Below are positions 25,914-33,758 of a stretch of 64,000 nt of DNA, one piece after another. Location: positions 558,001 through 622,000 of the forward strand of contig JADJPY010000001.1 of the NCBI GenBank assembly GCA_016713005.1, read 5' to 3'. The DNA comes from Ramlibacter sp. GTDB lineage: Bacteria; Pseudomonadota; Gammaproteobacteria; Burkholderiales; Burkholderiaceae_C. The notes under the pieces were generated by a model, which saw only the letters and a list, made by a program, of their open reading frames with translations, made no database searches and was not told the DNA's origin. Position 1 is the first letter of the stretch, and every line of letters starts with the position of its first letter. The position numbers were made by a program, and so were the translations under genes.

Positions 25914-26249
25914 TCAAAGGCTCGCCACGGCGGAGGTGGCGTCAGCCCATTTGGGGCGATCTATGTCGTCAGCGACAAAGCGGGTCGCGTGCTGGCGAAG
26001 CGTTGAAATGAGTTGGAGGCTTTCCGTTGCCATGGTGGCGTTCGCGACCGCAGTCGCTACGCCAAGAGCATGGCCGCAATGAGCTGTGTCGCAATGCTCA
26101 TCGTGTCCGGTGTCGTGGGAACCTGCTGCGGTGAGGTCCAGCACGGCATGCTTCAACTGGTGCAGATCCTCCGCTGTCGCATGTGCCTGAGCGAGGCCGG
26201 CGGCAAGGCCGAACCACAAGGCGAGCATCAGGCAGAGGAGTTTTTTCAC
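25914..26249 (-). CDS. CzcI-like small exported protein
   Basis: A 111-residue protein starting at GTG 26249, with the signal peptide VKKLLCLMLALWFGLAAGLA. The mature part contains a His/Cys cluster, GHDEHCDTAHCGHALG, like that of CzcI proteins encoded at the head of czc operons. CzcI is thought to modulate efflux-gene expression or bind metal in the periplasm; the exact role is unsettled. It lies between the CDF gene and the channel gene. An in-frame ATG at 26324 would place a non-hydrophobic stretch before the signal peptide and is less likely. Confidence 0.65.
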   Translation of the reverse strand: MKKLLCLMLALWFGLAAGLAQAHATAEDLHQLKHAVLDLTAAGSHDTGHDEHCDTAHCGHALGVATAVANATMATESLQLISTLRQHATRFVADDIDRPKWADATSAVASL

Positions 26250-26307
26250 GCGCGGATTGTAGCAACAGGGGAAGCGGGCCAACTCAGAAGGGGCTTTCTG
26301 GCGGTAC

Positions 26308-26934
26308 TCAACCGCCTTGCGCATGGCTCAGTTCCCTGCGAGCTTGTCGCAGTACGGACCAACCGCCATGGATGGCCAGCGTCGCCATAATGGCGGCGAC
26401 GGCAAGGTCAGGCCACGCGCTACCGGTACCGAACACCCCGAGCGCCGCTCCCATCACGGCCAGATTGCCTAGAGCGTCATTGCGGGAGCACAGCCACACG
26501 CTGCGCATGTTGGCGTCACCTTCCCGATAGGCATACAGCATTGCAGCCACCGAAACGTTGGCCGCCAACGCCAGCGCGCCGACGACACCCATCGTCATGG
26601 CTTCGGGAACCATGCCGGACTGCAGCGTCCATATCGCGCGGGCGGCCACGAACAGACCAAAAGCCAGCATGCTTGCACTCTTGAGCAAGGCGGCTCGTGC
26701 ACGCCAGACGATGCCCATGGACAGGACAGCCAGCGTCACACCGTAGTTCGCGGCATCACCGAAAAAGTCGATCGCATCGGCGAGGAGCGACACCGATCCC
26801 GATTGCATCCCCGCGGCTATTTCCACGACGAACATGGCTGCATTGACGAGCAGCGCAATCCAGAGAATGCGTCTATAGCGCGGGCTGTCGTTCGGGGTTT
26901 GCGAGTCGCAGTTGTCATTGCAGCATGCTGACAT
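26308..26934 (-). CDS. Cation diffusion facilitator family metal transporter
   Basis: A 208-residue inner-membrane transporter of the CDF type, short because it lacks the C-terminal cytoplasmic domain. The N terminus is cysteine-rich (MSACCNDNCDSQ) and may sense or load metal. Helix 2 carries the metal-site aspartates in SLLADAIDFFGDAANYG, and a later helix has SVWLCSRNDALGNLAVM. It moves divalent metal from the cytoplasm to the periplasm, where the tripartite pump could take it over. The ATG at 26934 follows an AAGGAAA site. It is the first gene of the operon, directly behind a MerR-type promoter. Confidence 0.85.
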   Translation of the reverse strand: MSACCNDNCDSQTPNDSPRYRRILWIALLVNAAMFVVEIAAGMQSGSVSLLADAIDFFGDAANYGVTLAVLSMGIVWRARAALLKSASMLAFGLFVAARAIWTLQSGMVPEAMTMGVVGALALAANVSVAAMLYAYREGDANMRSVWLCSRNDALGNLAVMGAALGVFGTGSAWPDLAVAAIMATLAIHGGWSVLRQARRELSHAQGG

Positions 26935-26961
26935 TGGATTTCCTTGGGCGTCGATCACCCG

Positions 26962-26992
26962 ATTGGAAAGCTTGAAGCCACTTCAAGGTCAA
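26962..26992 (-). promoter_or_regulatory. MerR-type promoter/operator of the metal-efflux operon
   Basis: On the minus strand, TTGACC (-35) overlaps a perfect dyad CTTGAAG-TGG-CTTCAAG (26971-26987), followed by TCCAAT as a possible -10 at a 19-base spacing. A dyad inside an over-long spacer is the signature of promoters controlled by MerR, PbrR, CadR or ZntR. It starts 37 bases upstream of the CDF start codon. No MerR-family gene is present in the window. Confidence 0.75.
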
Positions 26993-27052
26993 GCATTTGC
27001 TGCCGAATAACCTTCGGCATCTACGGGTTTTTGGTTTCTGACTGACGTATTT

Positions 27053-27120
27053 GCTATTTTTTTTATAGCGGGTCAGCCAGCACTGACGGGGGCTGGAGGC
27101 CGATTTCTTTCAAAAATTAC
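27053..27120 (+). repeat. Gene-invading repeat, copy F (right edge of the metal-efflux operon)
   Basis: Palindrome GCTATTTTTTTTATAGC, then GGGTCAGCCAGCACTGAC and GGGGGCTGGAGGCCGATTT. It is a close twin of copy E. It overlaps the last codons of the RlmN-like gene, whose C-terminal RPPAPVSAG and TGA stop are encoded by the repeat read on the minus strand. Confidence 0.88.
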
Positions 27121-28137
27121 GGTCTGGGGCGTATCCGGGGCCCGCGCGCGCAGCTGGCCGCAGCCGCCGTCCACGTCCTGCGCGGCCGACTGGCGCAGCC
27201 GCGTGTAGATGTGCCGGTGGTTGAGCTCGCGCGTGATGGCCACGCAGCGCTCGTGCGGCGGGCGCCGGTAGCCGCTGCCCTGCACCGCGTTGAACGGGAT
27301 CAGGTTGAGCACGCCGCGCCGGCCCGCCAACAGGGCCACCAAGCCTTCGATCTCGTCGTCGCCGTCGTTCACGCCGTCCAGCAGCGTCCACTGGTACTGC
27401 ACCGGGTAGTCGGTCTCGCGGGCATAGGCGTCGGCCGCCTCCACCAGCTCGGCCGGCGTCATTTGCGGCGCGCGCGGCAGCAGTTCGCGACGGCGCGCCG
27501 CAAAGGTGCTGTGCAGCGACAGGGCCAGTGCAGGCCGCACACGCCCGCGCGGCAGGCGCTCGAACACGCGCGGGTCGCCCACGGTGGAGAACACCAGCTG
27601 CTTGTGCGCGATGTTGCCGTGCGTGCCCAGCAGTTCAATCGCCGATTGCACCGCGTCCAGGTTGTGCGCCGGTTCGCCCATGCCCATGAACACCACCTTG
27701 CGCACCGGCCGCCGCTGGCGCCCCAGCGCGACCTGGGCCACCATCTCGGCGTCGGTCAGCTGGCGCAGCAGGCCGTCGCGCCCGGTCATGCAGAAGCGGC
27801 AGCCGACCGCGCAGCCCACCTGGGAGGAGATGCACAGCCCGTCGCGCGGCAGCAGCACGCTTTCCACCGTCTGGCCGTCGGCCAGGTCCACCAGCAGCCG
27901 CTCGCCGCCGTCGGCCCCGGGATGGGCCAAGCGCAGTTGGGCAATGGCGGACAGCCGCGCCTCAAATGCCGGCAACGCGGCGCGCAAGGTGGCGGGCAGG
28001 AAGGCCTCCAGTGGCCGCTTGCCGTGGGTCTGGGGCAGCGCCTGTGACCACAGTCGCATCACGCGTTCGGCGTGGCGCGGCCCTGCGCTGACGGCGGCCA
28101 GCGCCTGCCACAGGTCGTCCAGCGTCTCGGGCTTCAC
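27073..28137 (-). CDS. RlmN/Cfr-family radical-SAM RNA methyltransferase, short form
   Basis: A 354-residue radical-SAM enzyme. The iron-sulfur cluster cysteines are at 109, 113 and 116 (GCAVGCRFCMTG), the SAM-binding GMGEP motif follows (VVFMGMGEPAHN), and the C-terminal catalytic cysteine is in DVDGGCGQLRA. All residues needed for RlmN-type C2/C8 adenine methylation are therefore present. The N-terminal accessory region of canonical RlmN differs, so this is likely a paralogue with another target. The start is GTG 28137, overlapping the stop of the DUF1499 gene. The last nine residues come from repeat copy F. Confidence 0.8.
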   Translation of the reverse strand: MKPETLDDLWQALAAVSAGPRHAERVMRLWSQALPQTHGKRPLEAFLPATLRAALPAFEARLSAIAQLRLAHPGADGGERLLVDLADGQTVESVLLPRDGLCISSQVGCAVGCRFCMTGRDGLLRQLTDAEMVAQVALGRQRRPVRKVVFMGMGEPAHNLDAVQSAIELLGTHGNIAHKQLVFSTVGDPRVFERLPRGRVRPALALSLHSTFAARRRELLPRAPQMTPAELVEAADAYARETDYPVQYQWTLLDGVNDGDDEIEGLVALLAGRRGVLNLIPFNAVQGSGYRRPPHERCVAITRELNHRHIYTRLRQSAAQDVDGGCGQLRARAPDTPQTVIFERNRPPAPVSAG

Positions 28138-28649
28138 GCGCCGAATCCCGCCTGCTGGCGGATGGCCTCCACACGGGCGCGGTTGACGCCGCGGTCGCCA
28201 TGGCCGATGCGGCTGGCCGAGCGCACCTGGATCACGCCGGCGGGCTCGTCCAGCCAGAACTCCACGTCGTCGGTGAATCGCAGCAGCTTCGTGCGGCACT
28301 GGGCATACAGGTAGCCCGGCTCGTCGCTGACGACGGTGGTGCGCTCCATCGCGCGCAGCGTGTCGGCCAGGCGGCGCATCGCGGCGCGGCCGTCGCCGCT
28401 GTAGCGCAGCGGCGCGATGGCCGCGCGCGCCGCCATCGGGTGCTGGGGCCACAGCGCGGCCTGGCTGGTGACGCTGTTGGGCGTGGCCGACGGGGCCTTG
28501 AGCCTGCCGTCGCGGACGCCCAGATCGGTGGGCGGCGTGCCGCCGAAGGCGCCCAGCTGCCCCGCCAGGACGACGAGAACGGGCAGCAGCAGGACAACGG
28601 CGAGCAGGCTCATGGCGATCTTGCGCAACAGGGATGGCAGGGGTTTCAC
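28134..28649 (-). CDS. DUF1499 domain protein, membrane-anchored
   Basis: A 171-residue protein with an N-terminal membrane anchor or signal (MSLLAVVLLLPVLVVLAGQL) and a DUF1499 domain, recognisable from YSGDGRAAMRRLADTLRAM, the segment FTDDVEFWLDEPAGVIQVRS and RIGHGDRGVNRARVEAI. I start it at GTG 28649; ATG 28613 is an alternative that begins at the hydrophobic stretch. The function of DUF1499 is unknown. It is translationally coupled to the RlmN-like gene (GTGA overlap). Confidence 0.75.
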   Translation of the reverse strand: MKPLPSLLRKIAMSLLAVVLLLPVLVVLAGQLGAFGGTPPTDLGVRDGRLKAPSATPNSVTSQAALWPQHPMAARAAIAPLRYSGDGRAAMRRLADTLRAMERTTVVSDEPGYLYAQCRTKLLRFTDDVEFWLDEPAGVIQVRSASRIGHGDRGVNRARVEAIRQQAGFGA

Positions 28650-28686
28650 GGTGAGTGGTCGCAACAGCGGCAGACGGGGGCGGCCC

Positions 28687-29400
28687 TCAGCCGGCCAGCC
28701 CCACAAACACGTTTTGCACGTCGTCGTTGGCGTCGATGGCGGCCAGGAAGGACTCAACCTCTTCCAGCTGGGCGGGCTCCAGTCTGGCCGGGTCGACAGG
28801 GTTTTTTGGCTTGTAGCCGAGTTTGGCAGACAGCACGTTAAATCCGTGCGCGGGCAGCGCGCGGCTCACCAGGTCCAGATCGGTCGCGTCGGTGATGAAC
28901 AGCGTGCTGCCCTCGGCCTCGCCGGGCTCGAACTCCTGCGCGCCGGCCTCGATGGCGGCCAGCTCCGGGTCGGCGCCGGCTGCGGCGGGTTCGGCCTCGA
29001 TCATGCCCACATGCAGGAAATCCCACGAAACCGATCCCGACGCGCCCAGCTGCCCCTTGCGGAACAGCACGCGCATCTCGGGCGCGGTGCGCTTGACGTT
29101 GTCGGTGAGGCATTCGACCATCACCGGCACCTGGTGCGGTGCGAAGCCCTCGTAGATCACGTGCTCGAAATTGACCGTCTCACCCGTGAGGCCCGCGCCC
29201 TTCTTGATGGCGCGTTCCAGCGTGTCCTTGGGCATCGAGACCTTGCGCGCCTGCTCCACCACCAGCCGCAGCTTGGAGTTGGACGCCGGGTCCGCGCCGT
29301 TGCGTGCGGCCACCATGATGTCCTTGGCCAGCCGGCCAAACAGCTTGCCCCGCGCGTCCGCCGCTGCGGCCTTGCCTTTTGCTTTCCATTGCGCGCCCAT
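28687..29400 (-). CDS. YebC/PmpR family protein, YeeN-like paralogue
   Basis: A 237-residue protein of the YebC/TACO1 family. It begins MGAQWKAKGKAAAADARGKL and not with the MAGHSKWANIQHRKG of the main yebC form, which places it with the shorter-headed YeeN-like branch. The three-domain layout is kept, including VPVMVECLTDNVKRTAPEMR and ASGSVSWDFLHVG. Family members have been linked to transcriptional control and to relieving ribosome stalling. A second, canonical member lies 2.3 kb away (31737-32471) on the other strand. Confidence 0.88.
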   Translation of the reverse strand: MGAQWKAKGKAAAADARGKLFGRLAKDIMVAARNGADPASNSKLRLVVEQARKVSMPKDTLERAIKKGAGLTGETVNFEHVIYEGFAPHQVPVMVECLTDNVKRTAPEMRVLFRKGQLGASGSVSWDFLHVGMIEAEPAAAGADPELAAIEAGAQEFEPGEAEGSTLFITDATDLDLVSRALPAHGFNVLSAKLGYKPKNPVDPARLEPAQLEEVESFLAAIDANDDVQNVFVGLAG

Positions 29401-29454
29401 GCGTGTGATTCCTTGGTTGGTGTGTGCAGGTTGATGGTCTGGAGATGCTGAACT

Positions 29455-29521
29455 GCTATGTTTTTTGTAGCGGATCAGCCAATACTGGCGGGGGCTGGAG
29501 CCCTATTTTGTCCCGAAAATC
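29455..29521 (+). repeat. Gene-invading repeat, copy G (3' end of upp)
   Basis: GCTATGTTTTTTGTAGCGGA, then TCAGCCAATACTGGC and GGGGGCTGGAGCCCTATTT. On the minus strand it supplies the upp stop codon and overlaps its last codons (DRIFGTK, then TAG). Confidence 0.85.
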
Positions 29522-30132
29522 CGGTCTCCGGCATCGCCCAGGCCGGGCAGGATGTAGCCGTGGTCGTTGAGCTGGCGGTCAATCGCGGCAGTGTAGATCG
29601 GCACATCGGGGTGGGCCTTTTGCAGCGCGGCCACGCCTTCGGGGCAGGTCAGCAGGCAGACAAACTTGATCGAGCGCGGCTTGAGCGTCTTGAGCCGGGT
29701 GATGGCCGCTGCGGCCGAGTTGCCGGTGGCCAGCATCGGGTCCAGCACCACCACATCGCGCTCACCCATCTCTTGCGGCATCTTGAAGTAGTACTCCACC
29801 GGCTGCAGCGTGGCGGGGTCGCGGTAGAGGCCCACATGGCCCACTCGCGCGCCGGGCACCACGGCCAGCATGCCGTCCAGCAGTCCGGTGCCCGCGCGCA
29901 GGATCGACACGAAAACCAGCTTCTTGCCGTCGATGACGCGCGCCGTCATCGTCTCCAGCGGCGTCTCGATCTGCACCGCCTGCGTGGGCATGTCGCGCGT
30001 CACCTCATAGGCCATCAGCGAGGCCAGCTCGTTGAGCAGCCGCCGGAAGGTGCTGGTGCTGGCGTCCCGCTTTCGCATCAGCGTCAGCTTGTGCTGCACC
30101 AGCGGGTGGTCGACGACGTGGACGTTGCTCAT
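29503..30132 (-). CDS. upp: Uracil phosphoribosyltransferase
   Basis: Pyrimidine-salvage enzyme that joins uracil and PRPP to make UMP. It has 209 residues with the PRPP-binding loop VVLDPMLATGNSAAAAI and the uracil-binding C-terminal region YTAAIDRQLNDHGYILPGLG. The N terminus, MSNVHVVDHPLVQHKLTLMR, is typical. The C terminus ends GDAGDRIFGTK, of normal length, and the stop lies inside repeat copy G, so the repeat fits precisely against a conserved gene end. Confidence 0.97.
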   Translation of the reverse strand: MSNVHVVDHPLVQHKLTLMRKRDASTSTFRRLLNELASLMAYEVTRDMPTQAVQIETPLETMTARVIDGKKLVFVSILRAGTGLLDGMLAVVPGARVGHVGLYRDPATLQPVEYYFKMPQEMGERDVVVLDPMLATGNSAAAAITRLKTLKPRSIKFVCLLTCPEGVAALQKAHPDVPIYTAAIDRQLNDHGYILPGLGDAGDRIFGTK

Positions 30133-30165
30133 GGCGGGGTTCTCCGGTGGGCGATCGGGTGCGGT

Positions 30166-31656
30166 TCAGCGCTTGCGGCCGCCCAGGATGCTGCCCAGCG
30201 CCCCGCGCAGCACCTGGCGCGCCAGGTTGCGCGCCTCGGACTTCAGCACCTGTTGCACCAGGCCGTCGCGGCTGCCCCCGCGCGGGCCGGTGGAGCCCAG
30301 CAGCACATCCTTGAGGCCGCCCAGCAGGCCGCCGCCGTCCTCGGCTTTTTTGGCCTCTTCGGCCTGCGTCGCCTGGGTGGCCTGGGTGCGGGCCAGCAGT
30401 TTTTCGTAGGCTGATTCGCGGTCCTGGGCTTTTTCGTACACGCCCGCCACCAGTGAGCCGGCCATAAGCGCCTGCCGCTGCTGGGGGGTGATGGGGCCAA
30501 TCTGGCTGCCCGGCGGGTACACAAACACGCGCTCGGTCACGCTGGGGCGGCCTTTGGCGTCCAGAAAGCTCACCAGCGCCTCACCCACGGCCAGCTCGGT
30601 GATGGCGGTTTCGATGTCCAGCCCCGGCTTTTGCCGCATGGTTTGTGCGGTGGCCTTGACGGCCTTCTGGTCGCGTGGGGTGAAGGCGCGCAGCGCGTGC
30701 TGCACGCGGTTGCCCAGCTGGGCCAGCACGCTGTCGGGGATGTCCAGCGGGTTCTGCGTCACAAAATACACGCCCACGCCCTTGGAGCGCACCAGCCGCA
30801 CCACCAGTTCGATGCGCTCCACCAGCACCTTGGGCGCCTCGTTGAAAAGCAGGTGGGCTTCGTCGAAGAAGAACACGAGCTTGGGCTTTTCCAGGTCACC
30901 CACTTCGGGCAGGGTTTCAAACAGCTCGGACAGCATCCACAGCAAAAAGGTGGCGTACAGCCGCGGCGAGTTCAGCAGCTTGTCGGCGGCCAGGATATTC
31001 ACCACGCCCTTGCCGCCGATCGTCTGCATGAAGTCGCCGATGTTCAGCATCGGCTCGCCAAAGAACTTGTCGCCGCCCTGGGTTTCGATCTGCATCAGCC
31101 CGCGCTGGATGGCGCCCACGCTGGCGGCGCTGATGTTGCCGTACTGCGTGGTGAACTGGCTGGCGTTGTCGCCCACAAACTGCAGCATGGCGCGCAGGTC
31201 CTTCAGGTCCAGCAGCAGCATGCCGGCGTCGTCGGCGATCTTGAACACCAGGTTCAGCACGCCGGCCTGGGTTTCGTTGAGGTCCAGCATGCGGCCCAGC
31301 AGCAGCGGCCCCATGTCGGACACGGTGGCGCGCACCGGGTGGCCCTGCTCGCCAAACACGTCCCACAGCGTGGCGGGGCAGGCCATGGGTGGCGTGGGCT
31401 CGATGCCGCGGTCCTTCAGGACGGCGGCGAGCTTTTCGCCAATGGTGCCGGGCTGGCTGGCGCCGGTGAGGTCGCCCTTGACATCGGCCATGAACACCGG
31501 CACGCCGATCCTGGAGAAGTTTTCCGCCAGGGTCTGCAGCGTCACCGTCTTGCCGGTGCCGGTGGCGCCGGTGATCAGGCCGTGGCGGTTGGCCAGCGCG
31601 GGCAGCAACTCGCAGGTGGTGGTGGCGTTCTTGGCAATCAGCAGGGGTTCGGCCAT
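30166..31656 (-). CDS. HerA-like ATPase (DUF853 family)
   Basis: A 496-residue P-loop ATPase of the HerA/FtsK superfamily, DUF853 group. Walker A is GATGTGKTVTLQTLAE near residue 30, Walker B is LVFFFDEAHLLFNEAP, and an arginine-finger region follows in VGVYFVTQNPLDIPDSVLAQ. The N terminus MAEPLLIAKNATTTCELLP is typical. The C-terminal 80 residues are low-complexity (TQATQATQAEEAKKAEDGG) with a Gly/Arg-rich end. The family is widespread but poorly studied; a DNA-translocation role is assumed from homology. Confidence 0.88.
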   Translation of the reverse strand: MAEPLLIAKNATTTCELLPALANRHGLITGATGTGKTVTLQTLAENFSRIGVPVFMADVKGDLTGASQPGTIGEKLAAVLKDRGIEPTPPMACPATLWDVFGEQGHPVRATVSDMGPLLLGRMLDLNETQAGVLNLVFKIADDAGMLLLDLKDLRAMLQFVGDNASQFTTQYGNISAASVGAIQRGLMQIETQGGDKFFGEPMLNIGDFMQTIGGKGVVNILAADKLLNSPRLYATFLLWMLSELFETLPEVGDLEKPKLVFFFDEAHLLFNEAPKVLVERIELVVRLVRSKGVGVYFVTQNPLDIPDSVLAQLGNRVQHALRAFTPRDQKAVKATAQTMRQKPGLDIETAITELAVGEALVSFLDAKGRPSVTERVFVYPPGSQIGPITPQQRQALMAGSLVAGVYEKAQDRESAYEKLLARTQATQATQAEEAKKAEDGGGLLGGLKDVLLGSTGPRGGSRDGLVQQVLKSEARNLARQVLRGALGSILGGRKR

Positions 31657-31736
31657 GGGGGAGTCCGTGGGTGGGTGAAAAGTAAAATGCGGCTTGCTCC
31701 AATATATCAACGCAAAGCGCAAAAGAAGGATTTTCC

Positions 31737-32471
31737 GTGGCCGGACACAGCAAATGGGCAAACATCCAGCATCGCAAGGGCCGCCAGGACGAGAAGCGCC
31801 AGCGGATCTGGACGCGGGTGGTGCGGGAAATCATGGTCGCGGCCCGCACCGGCGGCGGTGACCTGGGCGCCAACCCGCGCCTGCGCCTGGCGGTCGAAAA
31901 AGCCAAGGCCGCCAACATGCCGGCCGACACCATCAAGCGCAACATCGACAAGGCCACCGGCAACCTGGAAGGCGTCAGCTACGAGGAAATCCGCTACGAG
32001 GGCTACGGCATCGGCGGCGCGGCCATCATCGTGGACACCATGACGGACAACAAGGTGCGCACCGTGGCCGAGGTGCGCCACGCTTTCAGCAAGTACGGCG
32101 GCAGCATGGGCACGGCCGGCTCGGTGGCGTTCCAGTTCCGGCACTGCGGGCAACTGGTCTTTGCGCCCGGCACCGATGAAGACAAGGTCATGGAGGTGGC
32201 GCTGGAGGCCGGCGCCGAGGACGTGGTCAGCGACGACGACGGCGCCATCGAGGTGATCACCGCCTACCCCGATTTCGAGGCCGTCAAGCTCGCGCTGGAG
32301 GCTGCGGGCCTCAAGCCCGAGGTGGCCGAAGTCACCATGCGCCCCGAAAACTCCATCGAGCTGGCCGGCGAGGACGCCGCCCGGATGCAGAAGCTCCTGG
32401 ACGTGATCGAGGACCTGGACGACGTGCAGGATGTGTTCCACAACGCCGTGATGCCGGACGCTGCCACATGA
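31737..32471 (+). CDS. yebC: YebC/PmpR family regulator (canonical form)
   Basis: A 244-residue protein beginning MAGHSKWANIQHRKGRQDEK from a GTG start at 31737 that follows AAGGA. It contains all three YebC domains, with EIRYEGYGIGGAAIIVDTMT and NKVRTVAEVRHAFSKYGGSM. Known members act as DNA-binding regulators, and more recently as translation factors that relieve stalling on difficult peptides. Its stop overlaps the purD start (ATGA), so it heads the purD-rng cluster. Confidence 0.95.
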   Translation: MAGHSKWANIQHRKGRQDEKRQRIWTRVVREIMVAARTGGGDLGANPRLRLAVEKAKAANMPADTIKRNIDKATGNLEGVSYEEIRYEGYGIGGAAIIVDTMTDNKVRTVAEVRHAFSKYGGSMGTAGSVAFQFRHCGQLVFAPGTDEDKVMEVALEAGAEDVVSDDDGAIEVITAYPDFEAVKLALEAAGLKPEVAEVTMRPENSIELAGEDAARMQKLLDVIEDLDDVQDVFHNAVMPDAAT

Positions 32472-33751
32472 AAGTCCTTGTCATTGGCGGCGGTGGCCGC
32501 GAACACGCCCTGGCCTGGAAGCTGGCGCAATCGCCCAAGTTGCAGGCGGTCTATGTGGCGCCGGGCAACGGCGGCACGGCGCTGGACGGGCGGCTGGTCA
32601 ACGTGCCCATCACCGACGTGGTGGCCCTGCGCGAGTGGGCCCAGGCCGAGAGGATCGCCCTGACCGTGGTGGGCCCCGAGGCCCCGCTGGCTGCGGGCGT
32701 GGTGGACGAGTTCCGCGCCCACGGGCTGCGCATCTTTGGCCCGACCAGGGCCGCCGCCCAGCTGGAGAGCTCCAAGGCATTCTCAAAGGAGTTCATGAAG
32801 CGCCACGCCATCCCCACGGCCGACTACGACACCTTCACCGATGCCGCGGCCGCCCACGCCTATGTGGACAAGATGGGGGTGCCCATCGTGGTCAAGGCCG
32901 ACGGCCTGGCCGCGGGCAAGGGCGTGGTGGTGGCGATGACGGCGGCCGAGGCGCACGAAGCCATCGACTTCATGCTGTTGGACAACAAGCTGGGTGTGAC
33001 CCACAACGCCGGCGGGGCGAGGGTCGTCATCGAAGAGTTCCTGCAGGGCGAAGAAGCCAGCTTCATCGTGCTGTGCGACGGCAAGAACGTGGCCGCGCTG
33101 GCCACCAGCCAGGACCACAAGCGCCTGCTGGACGGCGACGCCGGCCCCAACACCGGCGGCATGGGCGCGTACTCGCCCGCGCCCGTGGTCACGCCCGAAG
33201 TGCACGCCCGCGCCATGCGCGAGATCATCCTGCCCACGATCCGCGGCATGGAGAAGGACGGCATTCCCTACACCGGCTTCCTGTACGCGGGGTTGATGAT
33301 CGACGCCGCCGGCAAGCCCAAGACGCTGGAGTTCAACTGCCGCATGGGCGACCCGGAGACGCAACCGATCCTGATGCGCCTCAAGAGCGACCTGTACGAC
33401 GTGATGATGGCGGCCACCAGCGGCGGGCTGGACCAGGTCGAGCTGGAGTGGGACCGCCGCACCGCCCTGGGCGTGGTGATGGCCGCGCACGGCTATCCCA
33501 TGGACCCGCGCAAGGGCGACGTCATCACCGGCCTGCCCAAGGAGGCGGACGACGCCATGGTGTTCCATGCGGGTACCGCGGCCAGGGACGGCGCCACCGT
33601 CACCTCGGGCGGGCGCGTGCTGTGCGTCACCGCGCTGGCCGTGACGGTCAAGGCCGCGCAGCACCGTGCGTATGAGGTGGCTGCGGGCATCCGCTTTGAC
33701 GGCGCCCAGATGCGCACCGACATTGGCCACCGCGCCATCCGCAACCCCTGA
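32468..33751 (+). CDS. purD: Phosphoribosylamine-glycine ligase (GAR synthetase)
   Basis: Second step of purine biosynthesis: ATP-dependent ligation of glycine to phosphoribosylamine. It has 427 residues, an ATP-grasp fold, N-terminal MKVLVIGGGGREHALAWKL, ATP-binding IVVKADGLAAGKGVVVA, and the signature GPNTGGMGAYSPAP followed by LEFNCRMGDPETQ. It is translationally coupled to yebC. A different purine gene, purM, lies at 53 kb on the other strand. Confidence 0.97.
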   Translation: MKVLVIGGGGREHALAWKLAQSPKLQAVYVAPGNGGTALDGRLVNVPITDVVALREWAQAERIALTVVGPEAPLAAGVVDEFRAHGLRIFGPTRAAAQLESSKAFSKEFMKRHAIPTADYDTFTDAAAAHAYVDKMGVPIVVKADGLAAGKGVVVAMTAAEAHEAIDFMLLDNKLGVTHNAGGARVVIEEFLQGEEASFIVLCDGKNVAALATSQDHKRLLDGDAGPNTGGMGAYSPAPVVTPEVHARAMREIILPTIRGMEKDGIPYTGFLYAGLMIDAAGKPKTLEFNCRMGDPETQPILMRLKSDLYDVMMAATSGGLDQVELEWDRRTALGVVMAAHGYPMDPRKGDVITGLPKEADDAMVFHAGTAARDGATVTSGGRVLCVTALAVTVKAAQHRAYEVAAGIRFDGAQMRTDIGHRAIRNP

Positions 33752-33758
33752 CTCCGCC

